Positions 26,811-34,849 of a DNA stretch of 64,000 nucleotides are shown in pieces (positions within the stretch are counted from its first letter, which is position 1; each line of letters opens with the position of its first letter). Below the pieces are notes generated by a model. It made no database searches. It saw only the letters and a list, made by a program, of their open reading frames with translations, and had not been told where the DNA came from. The stretch spans positions 496,001-560,000 of the forward strand of contig NZ_BQIP01000001.1 in assembly GCF_021602585.1 (NCBI RefSeq). Direction: 5' to 3'. The DNA is from Pseudomonas faucium. GTDB lineage: Bacteria; Pseudomonadota; Gammaproteobacteria; Pseudomonadales; Pseudomonadaceae. The position numbers and the translations under genes are program-made.

Positions 26811-27581
26811 ATGCGCACACTGCTGCACAGCCTTGCCCTGCTCGCCTGCGCAAGCCTCGCCGGCACCGCCCATGCCGAGCAACTGCGGGTGATGACCTCC
26901 GGCGGGTTCACCGCGGCCTACCAGGCACTGGGCCCGAAGTTCGCGGCCGCCACCGGCAACACCCTCGACACAGCCCTGGGCCCGTCGATGGGCCAGGCGC
27001 CGGAGGCGATCCCCAATCGGCTGGCCCGTGGCGAGAAGGCCGACGTGGTGATCATGGTCGGCTACGCGCTCGATGAGCTGATCCGCCAGGGCAAGGTCGA
27101 CCCGGCCTCACGGGTGGAGCTGGCCGATTCGCGCATCGGCATGGTGGTGCGCGCTGGCGAAGCCAAGCCGGATATCGCCAGCGTGGAGGCCTTGAAGAAC
27201 ACCCTGCTGGCCGCCCAGTCGGTGGCCTACTCGGACAGCGCCAGCGGCCTGTACGTGCAGAACCAGCTGTTCAAGCGGCTGGGCATCGAGCAACAGCTCG
27301 CGCCCAAGGCCAGCATGGTTGTGAAGACCCCGGTGGCCATGGAGGTTGCCAAGGGCAGTTACCAGGTTGGCTTGCAGCAGGTCAGCGAGCTGTTGCCGGT
27401 GCCGGGGGTGAGCTTCGTCGGCAAGCTGCCGGAGGCCGTGCAGTCGGTCACGCGCTTTGCCGCAGGCATCCCGGTCAATGCCGACCACCCGCAACAGGCC
27501 AGGGCACTGCTCGCCTACCTGGCCGCGCCTGCGGCCCAGCAGGCCGTGCAGGCCACCGGGCTGGACTCGGTCAGCCGCTGA
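26811..27581 (+). CDS. periplasmic substrate-binding protein, ModA-like
   Basis: A 256-residue protein with a signal peptide (about residues 1-22, cut after A-H-A) and a type II periplasmic-binding fold like the molybdate-binding ModA group. No ABC permease or ATPase follows. Related Pseudomonas proteins are found beside MHS symporters and LysR regulators in aromatic or tricarboxylate catabolic loci; whether they feed the symporter or act alone is not known to me. The start at 26811 is chosen because GAAGGAG sits 7 bases upstream; the ATG at 26805 is too close to it. Its last 11 bases overlap the end of the convergent LysR gene. Confidence 0.8.
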   Translation: MRTLLHSLALLACASLAGTAHAEQLRVMTSGGFTAAYQALGPKFAAATGNTLDTALGPSMGQAPEAIPNRLARGEKADVVIMVGYALDELIRQGKVDPASRVELADSRIGMVVRAGEAKPDIASVEALKNTLLAAQSVAYSDSASGLYVQNQLFKRLGIEQQLAPKASMVVKTPVAMEVAKGSYQVGLQQVSELLPVPGVSFVGKLPEAVQSVTRFAAGIPVNADHPQQARALLAYLAAPAAQQAVQATGLDSVSR

Positions 27582-28476
27582 CCTCGACCTTCATGTCCAC
27601 CACCAGGCGCTCCAGCGCCAATGCCGCCGGGGTCAGGGTACGGCCCCGGCGCTTGATCAGGCCGACACTGCGCAGCACCTGGGGCTCAACCAGGGCCACC
27701 GAGGTGAGGATCGGGTGGTCGGCCGCCGGCATCGCCATCGCCGGCACCGCCGCCACGCCCAGCCCGGCCTCGACCAGGCCGATCATGGTGGTGACATGGC
27801 GGGTTTCGCAGATGCTCTGGCGCTGGGGCACGATGCCGCCCAGCGCTTGGTCGAGCAGGAAGCGGTTGCCGGAGGTCTTGCCCAGGGAAATGTAGGCCTG
27901 CTGGTAGAACGCCTGCCAGCTGACGCTGCTGCGCCCGGCCAGCGGGTGATCGCGCCGGCATGCCAGCACATAGTGCTCCTGCACCAGGGGCTCGAAGTCG
28001 ACATCGGCCTCCTGGGTGCCCATGAAGCTCAGGCCGAAATCCGCCTCGCCATCGACCACCGCGCTCAGCACCTCGTGGGCGCTGGCATCGAGCACCTTGA
28101 CCTTGATCCGCGGGAATTGCTGGTGGTAGTGGGCGATGACCCGCGGCATGAAGTAGTACGCCGCCGACGGCACACAGGCCACCGTGACCTGGCCGAGCCG
28201 CGTCGAGGCCACTTCGCTGATGCCCAGGAGGGCGTTGTCCAGGTCGTCGAGCAAGCGCTCGACGCTGGGCATGAAGCCGCGCCCGGCCTGGGTCAGGCTG
28301 ACCTTGCGCGTGGTGCGCTCGAACAAGCGCACGCCCAGGGCGTCCTCGAGCTTGTCGATGCGCCGGCTCAGCGCCGGCTGCGAGATGCGCACCGCCTCGG
28401 CGGCCTTGCGAAAACTGCCTTGCTCGACCACTGCACGGAAGGCCTGCAGGTCGTTGAGGTCGAAGTTGATGGCCAT
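27571..28476 (-). CDS. LysR family transcriptional regulator
   Basis: A 301-residue LTTR with an N-terminal HTH (G-S-F-R-K-A-A-E-A-V-R-I-S-Q-P-A-L-S-R-R) and a C-terminal ligand-binding domain. It is of the CynR/GltC-like group that often controls catabolic and transport genes. It is convergent with the ModA-like gene (11-base overlap) and divergent from the AraJ-type MFS gene at 28614. Either the MHS/ModA pair or the MFS gene could be its target; no operator was identified in the 137-base divergent spacer. Confidence 0.9.
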   Translation of the reverse strand: MAINFDLNDLQAFRAVVEQGSFRKAAEAVRISQPALSRRIDKLEDALGVRLFERTTRKVSLTQAGRGFMPSVERLLDDLDNALLGISEVASTRLGQVTVACVPSAAYYFMPRVIAHYHQQFPRIKVKVLDASAHEVLSAVVDGEADFGLSFMGTQEADVDFEPLVQEHYVLACRRDHPLAGRSSVSWQAFYQQAYISLGKTSGNRFLLDQALGGIVPQRQSICETRHVTTMIGLVEAGLGVAAVPAMAMPAADHPILTSVALVEPQVLRSVGLIKRRGRTLTPAALALERLVVDMKVEVSG

Positions 28477-28613
28477 GGGCGCGCACTCGGAAACCGGCGG
28501 ATTGATGCAGCCATTTTATGAGCGCCGGCAATTAATGCAAAATGCTACAGCGCGCAGGCATGTCGTCTATCATCGCGCGTTGAACGTTTCAGCCAGTTTC
28601 AGTAAGGATCCCG

Positions 28614-29801
28614 ATGTCTGTTCAGCAATTACCCCCGCTCGCCGCCAGCAAAGGCGCAGTGGCCAAGATGGAAGCGGCCATGGCCTTGGGCAGCTTTGCC
28701 ATTGGCACCGGCGAGTTCGCGATCATGGGCCTGATGCCCGATATCGCCGGCAACCTGCAGTTGAGCGAGCCGCAGGTGGGCCATGCCATCAGCGCCTATG
28801 CACTGGGCGTGGTGGTGGGCGCGCCCGCGCTGGCGATCCTCGGCGCCAAGCTGCTGCGCAAGCACCTGCTGTTGCTGCTGATGGCGCTGTACGCCATCGG
28901 CAACCTGGCCACGGCCTTTGCGCCGTCCTTTGCCGGGCTGGTGGCCTTCCGCTTCATCAGCGGCCTGCCCCACGGGGCGTACTTCGGCATTGCCGCGGTG
29001 GTGGCCTCGAGCATGGTGCCGGGCAACCAGCGCGCGGGCGCCGTGGCGCGGGTGATGATGGGGCTGACCCTGGCGATGCTGCTGGGCAACCCGATCGCCA
29101 CCTTCCTCGGGCAGTTCTTCGGCTGGCGCTCGGCGTTCGTGCTGGTGGGGGTGATCGCCCTGTGCACCATTGCCCTGGTATGGCGCTATGTCCCGCAACC
29201 CCACGATGAACCCCGCAGCGACCCGCGCAAGGAGCTGCAGGCCTTCCGCCTGCCCCAGGTGTGGATGGCGCTGGGCATTGCGTCCATCGGCTTTGCCGGC
29301 ATGTTCTGCGTGTTCAGCTACCTGGCGCCGACCATGCTGCAGGTGACCCAGGTGGCGCCGCAGTGGATCCCGTTCGGCCTGGCGGCGTTCGGCGTGGGCG
29401 GCATCATCGGCAACATTGCCGGGGGCAAGCTGTTCGACCGTTACCAGTTCCGCGCGGTGGGCATGGTGCTGGTGTGGTCGATGGCGGTGCTGCTGTTCTT
29501 CACCTTCGCGGCCCAGGTGCTGTGGAGCCTGCTGCTGGGGATCGGGCTGGTCGGCACCATGATTGCGCTGGCGGCGCCGTTGCAGATCCGCCTGATGGAC
29601 ATTGCCCATGAGGCGCCGAGCCTGGCGGCGGCGTCCAACCATGCCGCGTTCAACCTGGCCAATGCGCTGGGGCCGTGGTTTGGAGGCATGGCCATCAGTG
29701 CCGGGCTGGGGTGGACCAGCACCGGGTACATTGGCGCGGCGGCGGCGCTGGTGGGCTTGGGCATCTACCTGGTGGCGCGGCGGATGAAAGGCGGGCATTG
29801 A
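28614..29801 (+). CDS. MFS exporter, AraJ/YdhP-like (DHA1)
   Basis: A 395-residue inner-membrane transporter with about 12 helices. The first helix region G-S-F-A-I-G-T-G-E-F-A-I-M-G-L-M-P and the F-R-F-I-S-G-L-P-H-G-A-Y-F-G loop are the hallmark of AraJ/YdhP-type sugar or drug efflux carriers of the DHA1 group. A role in export of a metabolite or toxic compound is likely, but the substrate is unknown. It is preceded by GTAAGGATCCC as ribosome site. It is divergent from a LysR gene and ends just before a REP-associated repeat. Confidence 0.87.
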   Translation: MSVQQLPPLAASKGAVAKMEAAMALGSFAIGTGEFAIMGLMPDIAGNLQLSEPQVGHAISAYALGVVVGAPALAILGAKLLRKHLLLLLMALYAIGNLATAFAPSFAGLVAFRFISGLPHGAYFGIAAVVASSMVPGNQRAGAVARVMMGLTLAMLLGNPIATFLGQFFGWRSAFVLVGVIALCTIALVWRYVPQPHDEPRSDPRKELQAFRLPQVWMALGIASIGFAGMFCVFSYLAPTMLQVTQVAPQWIPFGLAAFGVGGIIGNIAGGKLFDRYQFRAVGMVLVWSMAVLLFFTFAAQVLWSLLLGIGLVGTMIALAAPLQIRLMDIAHEAPSLAAASNHAAFNLANALGPWFGGMAISAGLGWTSTGYIGAAAALVGLGIYLVARRMKGGH

Positions 29802-30597
29802 GGGGAAGAGTCGGGGGCATGCCTTGGGTTTTGCGGGGTATTTGAGATCGAGCGCCGCCCTGCAGATGCAAGGAGAACCAGTCCCAGCCCCGCTGCCCGG
29901 CCGCCAAGGGCTGGCTGCTCCACTCGCGGTCGAGCCAGGCCTGGCCGGTCACGGCAATGCGCTGCCCTGCGCGCTCAACCTCGCCAGTCACCTGGTAGAA
30001 CGGCTGGCTGTAGTAGTACGACGCCTGGCCCTTGCCGGATTTTTCGCTGTAGCCCTGCAGGCCATGCAGCACCAGCGGTTTGTCGCTGGCCAACTGCAGG
30101 TCGTAGGCAAAGCCCTGCCCGCGCGCGCGCATGCGCAAACGCTCGATGCCTGGCGCCCCTTGCAGTGACCAGTCATCGATCCAGGCTTGAAACGGCGCGG
30201 CCGTCACCCCCGCCTGCCCCACCCCGCCCCGGGCCAGGGTTTCGGCGACCTGGTGGCCGCCTGGCCCGGTCAGCGCCGCATGGCCCATCCACAGGTTCGG
30301 GCTGTGCCAGTCGTGGGTTTCCGGCCCCGGGCGCAGGGCCGAGCGGAACAGCGTCCATTGCGCGCCCCAGGCACGGCCCTGGGCATCTTCGAGGTTGGCG
30401 GTGACGTACCACCACTCGATGCGATAACCATCATGGGCGCCGTGGTCGCGGGGGAACACCAGCGGCACGCCGGGCGTTACCTGGCTGAATGCCCCCGCCT
30501 CGCTGCCAAGGCCGGCATAGCCCTTGGCCGCCGGTGCAGGCGCGTCGCACCCGGCCAGCAGCAGGCAGGCCAGCAGCAGCCAGGTTTCACACTTCAT
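29695..30597 (-). pseudogene. lipocalin-like/CrtC-type lipoprotein, 3' truncated
   Basis: The intact part (29860-30597, about 245 residues) is a lipoprotein: signal peptide with lipobox L-A-G-C (cysteine 18), then the AttH/CrtC-like lipocalin fold with R-I-E-W-W-Y-V-T and G-W-D-W-F-S-L-H-L motifs. Intact relatives run to about 350-370 residues. Here the family sequence stops at the REP-like repeat, and the frame continues with about 55 unrelated residues, antisense to the MFS gene end. The start at 30597 overlaps the permease stop by 11 bases, as third gene of the ABC operon. In this operon type, the protein is thought to work in the envelope with the ABC pair. It is probably non-functional here. 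Confidence 0.75.
29816..29859. repeat. REP-associated repeat copy at the break of the lipocalin-like gene
   Basis: These 44 bases (GGGCATGCCTTGGGTTTT ... GAGATCGAGCGCCGCC) match, in opposite orientation and with few differences, 33948-33993 beside the REPIN at 33740-33963. The homology of the minus-strand lipoprotein gene stops exactly where this repeat begins. Confidence 0.8.
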
Positions 30598-33040
30598 CGG
30601 AGAACTGCCGGAGCAATTGCCGGGGCTGGCATCGCGCCAGTTGCCACAACGGCCAGGCACTGGCGAGCAGGCTGGTGAGCATGCCCAGCGCCGCCAGTTG
30701 CAGCAGTTGCCCGGGGAACACCTGCCACGGCAAGCGCCAGCCGAATGCCTGCACGTTCACCACCGCCACCAGGCACCAGGCCAGCAGCAGGCCCAAGGGC
30801 AGCGCCAGGAGCACGGTGAAGGCGCTGAGCAGCAGCGCCTGGCACAGGCACAGCCAGCCCAGCCAGCGGCGCGGCACACCCAGCGCCCACAAGGGCGCCA
30901 GTTGCCCGAGACGGCGCTGGCCGAGGGTGAGCTGGCTGATGAACAGCGCCACCGCTGCCACGCCGAGGGTCAGGCTGTTCAGGGCGGCGGTGACGGCGAA
31001 GGTGCGGCTGAAGATCGCCGTCGACCAGGCCTTGAGCTGGGCCTGCTCGACGATTTGGTTGTCCTCCAGGGCAAAGCGTTGCTGCAGCTGCTGCTCCAGC
31101 GCGGCCACCCGCCCCGGCTGCGCCAGCACGCTCAGGCCGGCCAGGCTGGCGGCCGGGGCATGGGCACGCAGCCAGTCGGCGTTGACCAGTACATGGCCCT
31201 TGGGGTTGCCGTAGTCGGCGTAGATGCCCACCAGCGTCATGGCCTGCGGCGGCTCGCCGGGCAATGTCACGCGCTCGCCCAGGGCCAGGCCCAGGCGCCG
31301 CACCAGTTGCTCGCTGAGCATGGCGCCCTGGCCCGAGGCGAGCTGCGCCCAGGCATCCGGCGTGCTGGCCAGCAACGGCCAGTGGCGTGCGTAGAACGGA
31401 TGGTCGACCACCCCTTGCACCTGCACCGGCCAGTGCTGCAGCCGCCACTCCACCCGCCAGCTCGGCAGCACGGCGCTGACCGCGGGGTCGTCGCGCAACT
31501 GGGCGTAGAGCTGTTGCGCCTGCTCGCTGTCCCGTGGCGTGACATACAAATCCGCCGCCAGGCGCTGGTCGAGCCAGCCGATGAAGGTGCGGCGAAAGCC
31601 CTCGGTCATCCCGCCCACCCCGACGCTGGCAGCCAATGCCAGCAACAACGCCATCAACGCCAGGCTCAGGGCCGGCAGCTGTTGCCGGCTGTCGGCCACG
31701 AACCACTGGGCCAGGGGCGCCCGCGCCAAGCGCGCAGCACCGGCGAGCAGCAGTGCCAGCAGCCCGGGCAACAACAGCGCCGCCCCCAGCAGCAAGGTGG
31801 CAAGCAAGGCGAACGCGTAGGGCAAGCTGTTGCCGAAATAGCCGCAGCCCAGGGCTGCAAGCAGCAACACGCCGGCCGCCAGGGCCTGGCGCCACAGCCA
31901 CGGCAGTTGTGCCAGGCGCCAGGCCTGCGGCTGGGCCAGCCCCAACAGCGGCAGGCGCGCCGCGCGCAGCAGGCTGTCGAAGCCGGCCAGCAGCGCCCCC
32001 AGCAGGCTCACGGCCATGCCCGCCAGCCACCAGTGCCAGGGCAGATGCAGTTGCCCCGCCACCTCGGCGCCGTACAGCCCCCGCAGGCTGGAGGCGAAGT
32101 CGGGCAGCAGCGAGGCGGCGATCAGGTAGCCGGCGAACACACCCACCAAGCCCCCCAGCAGCGCGAACAACCCCAGTTCCACGGCCAGGGCCGTGAGCAG
32201 CGTGCGCAGGCTGACGCCACAGGCCCGCAGGGTACGCATCAGCCCGCGCCGTTGCTCCAGGGCCAGGCCGATGGCCGCATGGGCGATGAACAGGCCGACC
32301 ACAAAGGCCAGCAGGCCCAGCGCCGTGAGGTTCAGGTGAAAGCTGTCGGTCAGGCGCTGCAGGTCGGCATCGTCGCTGGCCGGCTGCAGCTTCAGGCTGG
32401 CCGCAAGCTGCGCAGGCAAAGGCTGCTCGCGCTCAGTGATGAGCCGCGACAGTTGGCTCGGCGCCTTGAGCAGCGCCTGCGCCTGGCCGATGTCCACCAT
32501 CAGCACCCCCGGCGCAAGGTTTGCGCTCAGCGCCAGGGGTGGCAGCAACTGCCCCTCTGCCGTGCGCACGTGCTCGCCCACCGTGCGCCCCAGTTGGCGC
32601 AAGGTATCCGGGCCGACCAGGGTTTGCCCGGGTGGGCCGATGAAGGCTTGCAGGTCGAACGCTTGGGCTTGCGCGCCGGCCACGGCCATGCCCGGCAGCA
32701 GGCTGAGCGGCTCGATGCCCAGCACCCTGAGCGAATGCCCGGCAGCGACCTGCAAGCGCCCTTCGAGCACGGGCGTCACCTGCCAGCCTTGCCTGCGCAG
32801 CTGCACGTACAGCGCCTGGTCGAAGCGCTGCCCGCTGCGCGCCAGCAGTTGCGGGTAGGCCGGCCCGGCCAGCAGCGCGCGGGCCTGGGCGTAATCGTTG
32901 CGGGCCTGGCTGTTGAGCGCCTGCACCCCGGCCCACAGCGCCGTGGCCAGGCACAACCCGGTGAAGATGCTGATGCCCTGCAGGCGGTGGCGCCACCAAT
33001 GGCTGCACAGCGCCTGCAGGGCCAGGCCGAGGCTGTTCAT
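30587..33040 (-). CDS. ABC transporter permease, FtsX/MacB-like
   Basis: An 817-residue inner-membrane permease with two FtsX-type blocks. It has an N-terminal helix near residues 20-40, a large periplasmic region, three helices at about 235-360, further helices at about 400-500, a second periplasmic region, and three C-terminal helices (about 685-800). Such large permeases pair with LolD-like ATPases and move lipids, lipoproteins or peptides out of the membrane or do mechanical work on the envelope. The start at 33040 overlaps the ATPase stop by 4 bases (ATGA). The third gene of the operon is truncated, so the system may have lost a partner. Confidence 0.88.
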   Translation of the reverse strand: MNSLGLALQALCSHWWRHRLQGISIFTGLCLATALWAGVQALNSQARNDYAQARALLAGPAYPQLLARSGQRFDQALYVQLRRQGWQVTPVLEGRLQVAAGHSLRVLGIEPLSLLPGMAVAGAQAQAFDLQAFIGPPGQTLVGPDTLRQLGRTVGEHVRTAEGQLLPPLALSANLAPGVLMVDIGQAQALLKAPSQLSRLITEREQPLPAQLAASLKLQPASDDADLQRLTDSFHLNLTALGLLAFVVGLFIAHAAIGLALEQRRGLMRTLRACGVSLRTLLTALAVELGLFALLGGLVGVFAGYLIAASLLPDFASSLRGLYGAEVAGQLHLPWHWWLAGMAVSLLGALLAGFDSLLRAARLPLLGLAQPQAWRLAQLPWLWRQALAAGVLLLAALGCGYFGNSLPYAFALLATLLLGAALLLPGLLALLLAGAARLARAPLAQWFVADSRQQLPALSLALMALLLALAASVGVGGMTEGFRRTFIGWLDQRLAADLYVTPRDSEQAQQLYAQLRDDPAVSAVLPSWRVEWRLQHWPVQVQGVVDHPFYARHWPLLASTPDAWAQLASGQGAMLSEQLVRRLGLALGERVTLPGEPPQAMTLVGIYADYGNPKGHVLVNADWLRAHAPAASLAGLSVLAQPGRVAALEQQLQQRFALEDNQIVEQAQLKAWSTAIFSRTFAVTAALNSLTLGVAAVALFISQLTLGQRRLGQLAPLWALGVPRRWLGWLCLCQALLLSAFTVLLALPLGLLLAWCLVAVVNVQAFGWRLPWQVFPGQLLQLAALGMLTSLLASAWPLWQLARCQPRQLLRQFSDEV

Positions 33041-33696
33041 GCCGCCTGCACCCGGCCCTGGTGCAGCACGCAGCGCTGCTGCAGGCGTGCGGCCAGGCGC
33101 TGGCTGTGGGTGACCATCAACAGGGTGCTGTCGGCTTCCTCGACCAGTTGCAGCAACAGCGCCAGCACCTCGTCGCCGTTGTGCTCATCGAGGCTGCCGG
33201 TGGGCTCGTCGGCGAGCAGCAGCGCGGGCCTTCCGGCCAGTGCACGGCCGATGGCCAGGCGCTGCTGCTGGCCGCCGGACAACTGCTCGGGGTAGCGCTG
33301 CAGCAGCTCGGCCAGCCCCAGCCGCTGTGCCAGGTGCGCGGCCCAGGCCGGGTCGTGGCGCCCGGCCAGGCGGGCCTGGAAGGCCAGGTTGGCGGCCACG
33401 TCGAGGCTGCTGATGAGGTTGTATTGCTGGAACACCAGGCCGATGCCCTCGCGCCGCCAGCGGGCCAGGGCGGATTCATCGCGCGGGTCGAGGGCTTGGC
33501 CGTCGATCAGGATGCGCCCGCCGTCGGCGCGGTCGAGGCCGGCGACCAGGTGCAGCAAGGTGCTCTTGCCGCTGCCGGACTCGCCCATCAGCGCCAGGCT
33601 GCTGCCGCGGGCCAGGGACAGGTCGACGCCACGCAGCACAGGCAGGGTGCCTTGGGCGGTGGTGAAGGACTTTTGCAGGTGTTCGACGACCAGCAT
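33037..33696 (-). CDS. ABC transporter ATP-binding protein, LolD/MacB-like
   Basis: A 219-residue cytoplasmic ATPase. It has Walker A G-E-S-G-S-G-K-S-T (residues 38-46), Q-loop near 90, signature L-S-G-G-Q-Q-Q-R (139-146), Walker B L-L-L-A-D-E-P (159-165) and the switch histidine in T-H-S (196-198). The length is typical for stand-alone LolD-like ATPases. It is the first gene of a minus-strand operon with the FtsX-like permease and the broken lipocalin-like lipoprotein. A large REPIN lies upstream, between it and the IclR gene. Confidence 0.92.
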   Translation of the reverse strand: MLVVEHLQKSFTTAQGTLPVLRGVDLSLARGSSLALMGESGSGKSTLLHLVAGLDRADGGRILIDGQALDPRDESALARWRREGIGLVFQQYNLISSLDVAANLAFQARLAGRHDPAWAAHLAQRLGLAELLQRYPEQLSGGQQQRLAIGRALAGRPALLLADEPTGSLDEHNGDEVLALLLQLVEEADSTLLMVTHSQRLAARLQQRCVLHQGRVQAA

Positions 33697-33739
33697 GGGT
33701 GGGGCCTTTGGTGCTTGTCTGGGGTTTTGAGTGGGGAGT

Positions 33740-33963
33740 GAGATCGAGCGCCGCCCGCGCGGCGCATCGCGGATGAATCCGCTCCTACATTTGTTGCAAC
33801 GAGCCTATGCCTGAAAGGCCATGGTTGCCAGCCTTGGTGGCACAACGCGATTTCTCGACGGGCGCCAAAAGCGGACAACCATGGCCTGACAGACCGTGGC
33901 ACGTTGCAATAGATGTAGGAGCGGATTCATCCGCGATGCGCCGCGCGGGCGGCGCTCGATCTC
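33740..33963. repeat. long inverted REP pair (REPIN, GCGGATGAATCCGCTCCTAC family)
   Basis: Arms 33740-33801 and 33902-33963 are about 62-base, nearly perfect inverted copies. Each holds the inner palindrome GCGGATGAATCCGC. Between them a second inverted repeat (33816-33827 with 33876-33887) is nested, so the whole block can fold as one long cruciform or hairpin. This REP family differs from the one at 17904 and 18591. Confidence 0.88.
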
Positions 33964-33993
33964 AAACCCACCCCAAAACCCAAGGCATGCCCC
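33948..33993. repeat. inverted copy of the 29816-29859 repeat
   Basis: The outer end of the right REPIN arm and its flank, read on the minus strand, match 29816-29859. The two copies therefore bracket the ABC/lipocalin operon in inverted orientation. The repeat reaches within two bases of the IclR stop codon (33995-33997). Confidence 0.75.
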
Positions 33994-33994
33994 C

Positions 33995-34780
33995 CTAACT
34001 CACCACCGCTCGCTGCACATCCCCCACCGCCTGCGCCAGGCTGTTCAGGTGCAGGCTGAGCACCCGCTCCACCGGTGCCTGGTCCAGCGGCCAATGCAAG
34101 GCGATACTCCCCGCCAGGCGCCCCTCCACCCGCACCGGCAGGGCAATCGCCCGGATCAGGAACGGCAAGCGCACCGGATACTCCCAGAACCCCTCGGTGC
34201 GCTGCCCGAAACCCTTGTGCGCATCGGCCTCGATATCCCGCAAGAGCCCCTCATCCCCTACCCGCTCATGGGCCGCCAGCCGCTGCACCTCATCCACCGC
34301 CAGCTCCTTCAGGCACGCCCGGCCCATGGCCGAGTGAAACAGGCTGGCGTGGTGCCCGACGATCTGGCAGTTGTTCGGGTAGCGCTTGCGCAGCACCTGG
34401 GGAATGGCGCTTTCCATCACCTCCAGGCGCTCGCCGTCAAAGCACGAAAGGTCCGCCACCAACCCCGTGCGCTCGCTCAACTCCAGCAACAGCGGCGCTG
34501 CGCTTTCCACCAGGTGGCGCTTGAAACGCTGCTGGCGGTCGCCGAACAGGCGCCGCGCGCACAGGCGGTAGCGCCGGTCGCTCAGGCCACGGTAGACCCA
34601 GCCCTGCTCCTGCAAGGTGGCGAGCATGCGCGACACCGTGGCCTTGGGCAGCGTGGTCAGGTAGTGCAGCTCTTCGAGCCCCAGCGCCTGGTGCTCGCCC
34701 AGCAGCTCGACGATGGCCAGCGCCCGCTCCACCGAGCGCACGCCACCGCCGTCAGAGGCTGTACCGATGTGAGTGCCCAT
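33995..34780 (-). CDS. IclR family transcriptional regulator
   Basis: A 261-residue regulator. The winged HTH covers about residues 14-75 (S-V-E-R-A-L-A-I-V-E-L-L and P-K-A-T-V-S-R-M-L-A-T-L), then the IclR effector-binding GAF-like domain to the end. IclR proteins control small catabolic operons in response to their substrates. The next genes on the same strand upstream are an amidase, an MFS carrier and an M20 amidohydrolase, which it probably regulates. The start at 34780 leaves 69 bases to the amidase stop. Confidence 0.9.
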   Translation of the reverse strand: MGTHIGTASDGGGVRSVERALAIVELLGEHQALGLEELHYLTTLPKATVSRMLATLQEQGWVYRGLSDRRYRLCARRLFGDRQQRFKRHLVESAAPLLLELSERTGLVADLSCFDGERLEVMESAIPQVLRKRYPNNCQIVGHHASLFHSAMGRACLKELAVDEVQRLAAHERVGDEGLLRDIEADAHKGFGQRTEGFWEYPVRLPFLIRAIALPVRVEGRLAGSIALHWPLDQAPVERVLSLHLNSLAQAVGDVQRAVVS

Positions 34781-34849
34781 GAAGTTGACCTCCGTGTCTG
34801 TGCGTGGATGGTCATCATGCCCAGCAAGATACGGGCCTGGCCAGGGCCT

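Noticed and set aside
30524-33295. A 923-codon plus-strand open frame opposite the ABC permease and ATPase
   Set aside because: Q-, A- and G-rich shadow translation; the minus-strand frames show FtsX helices and full ABC motifs.
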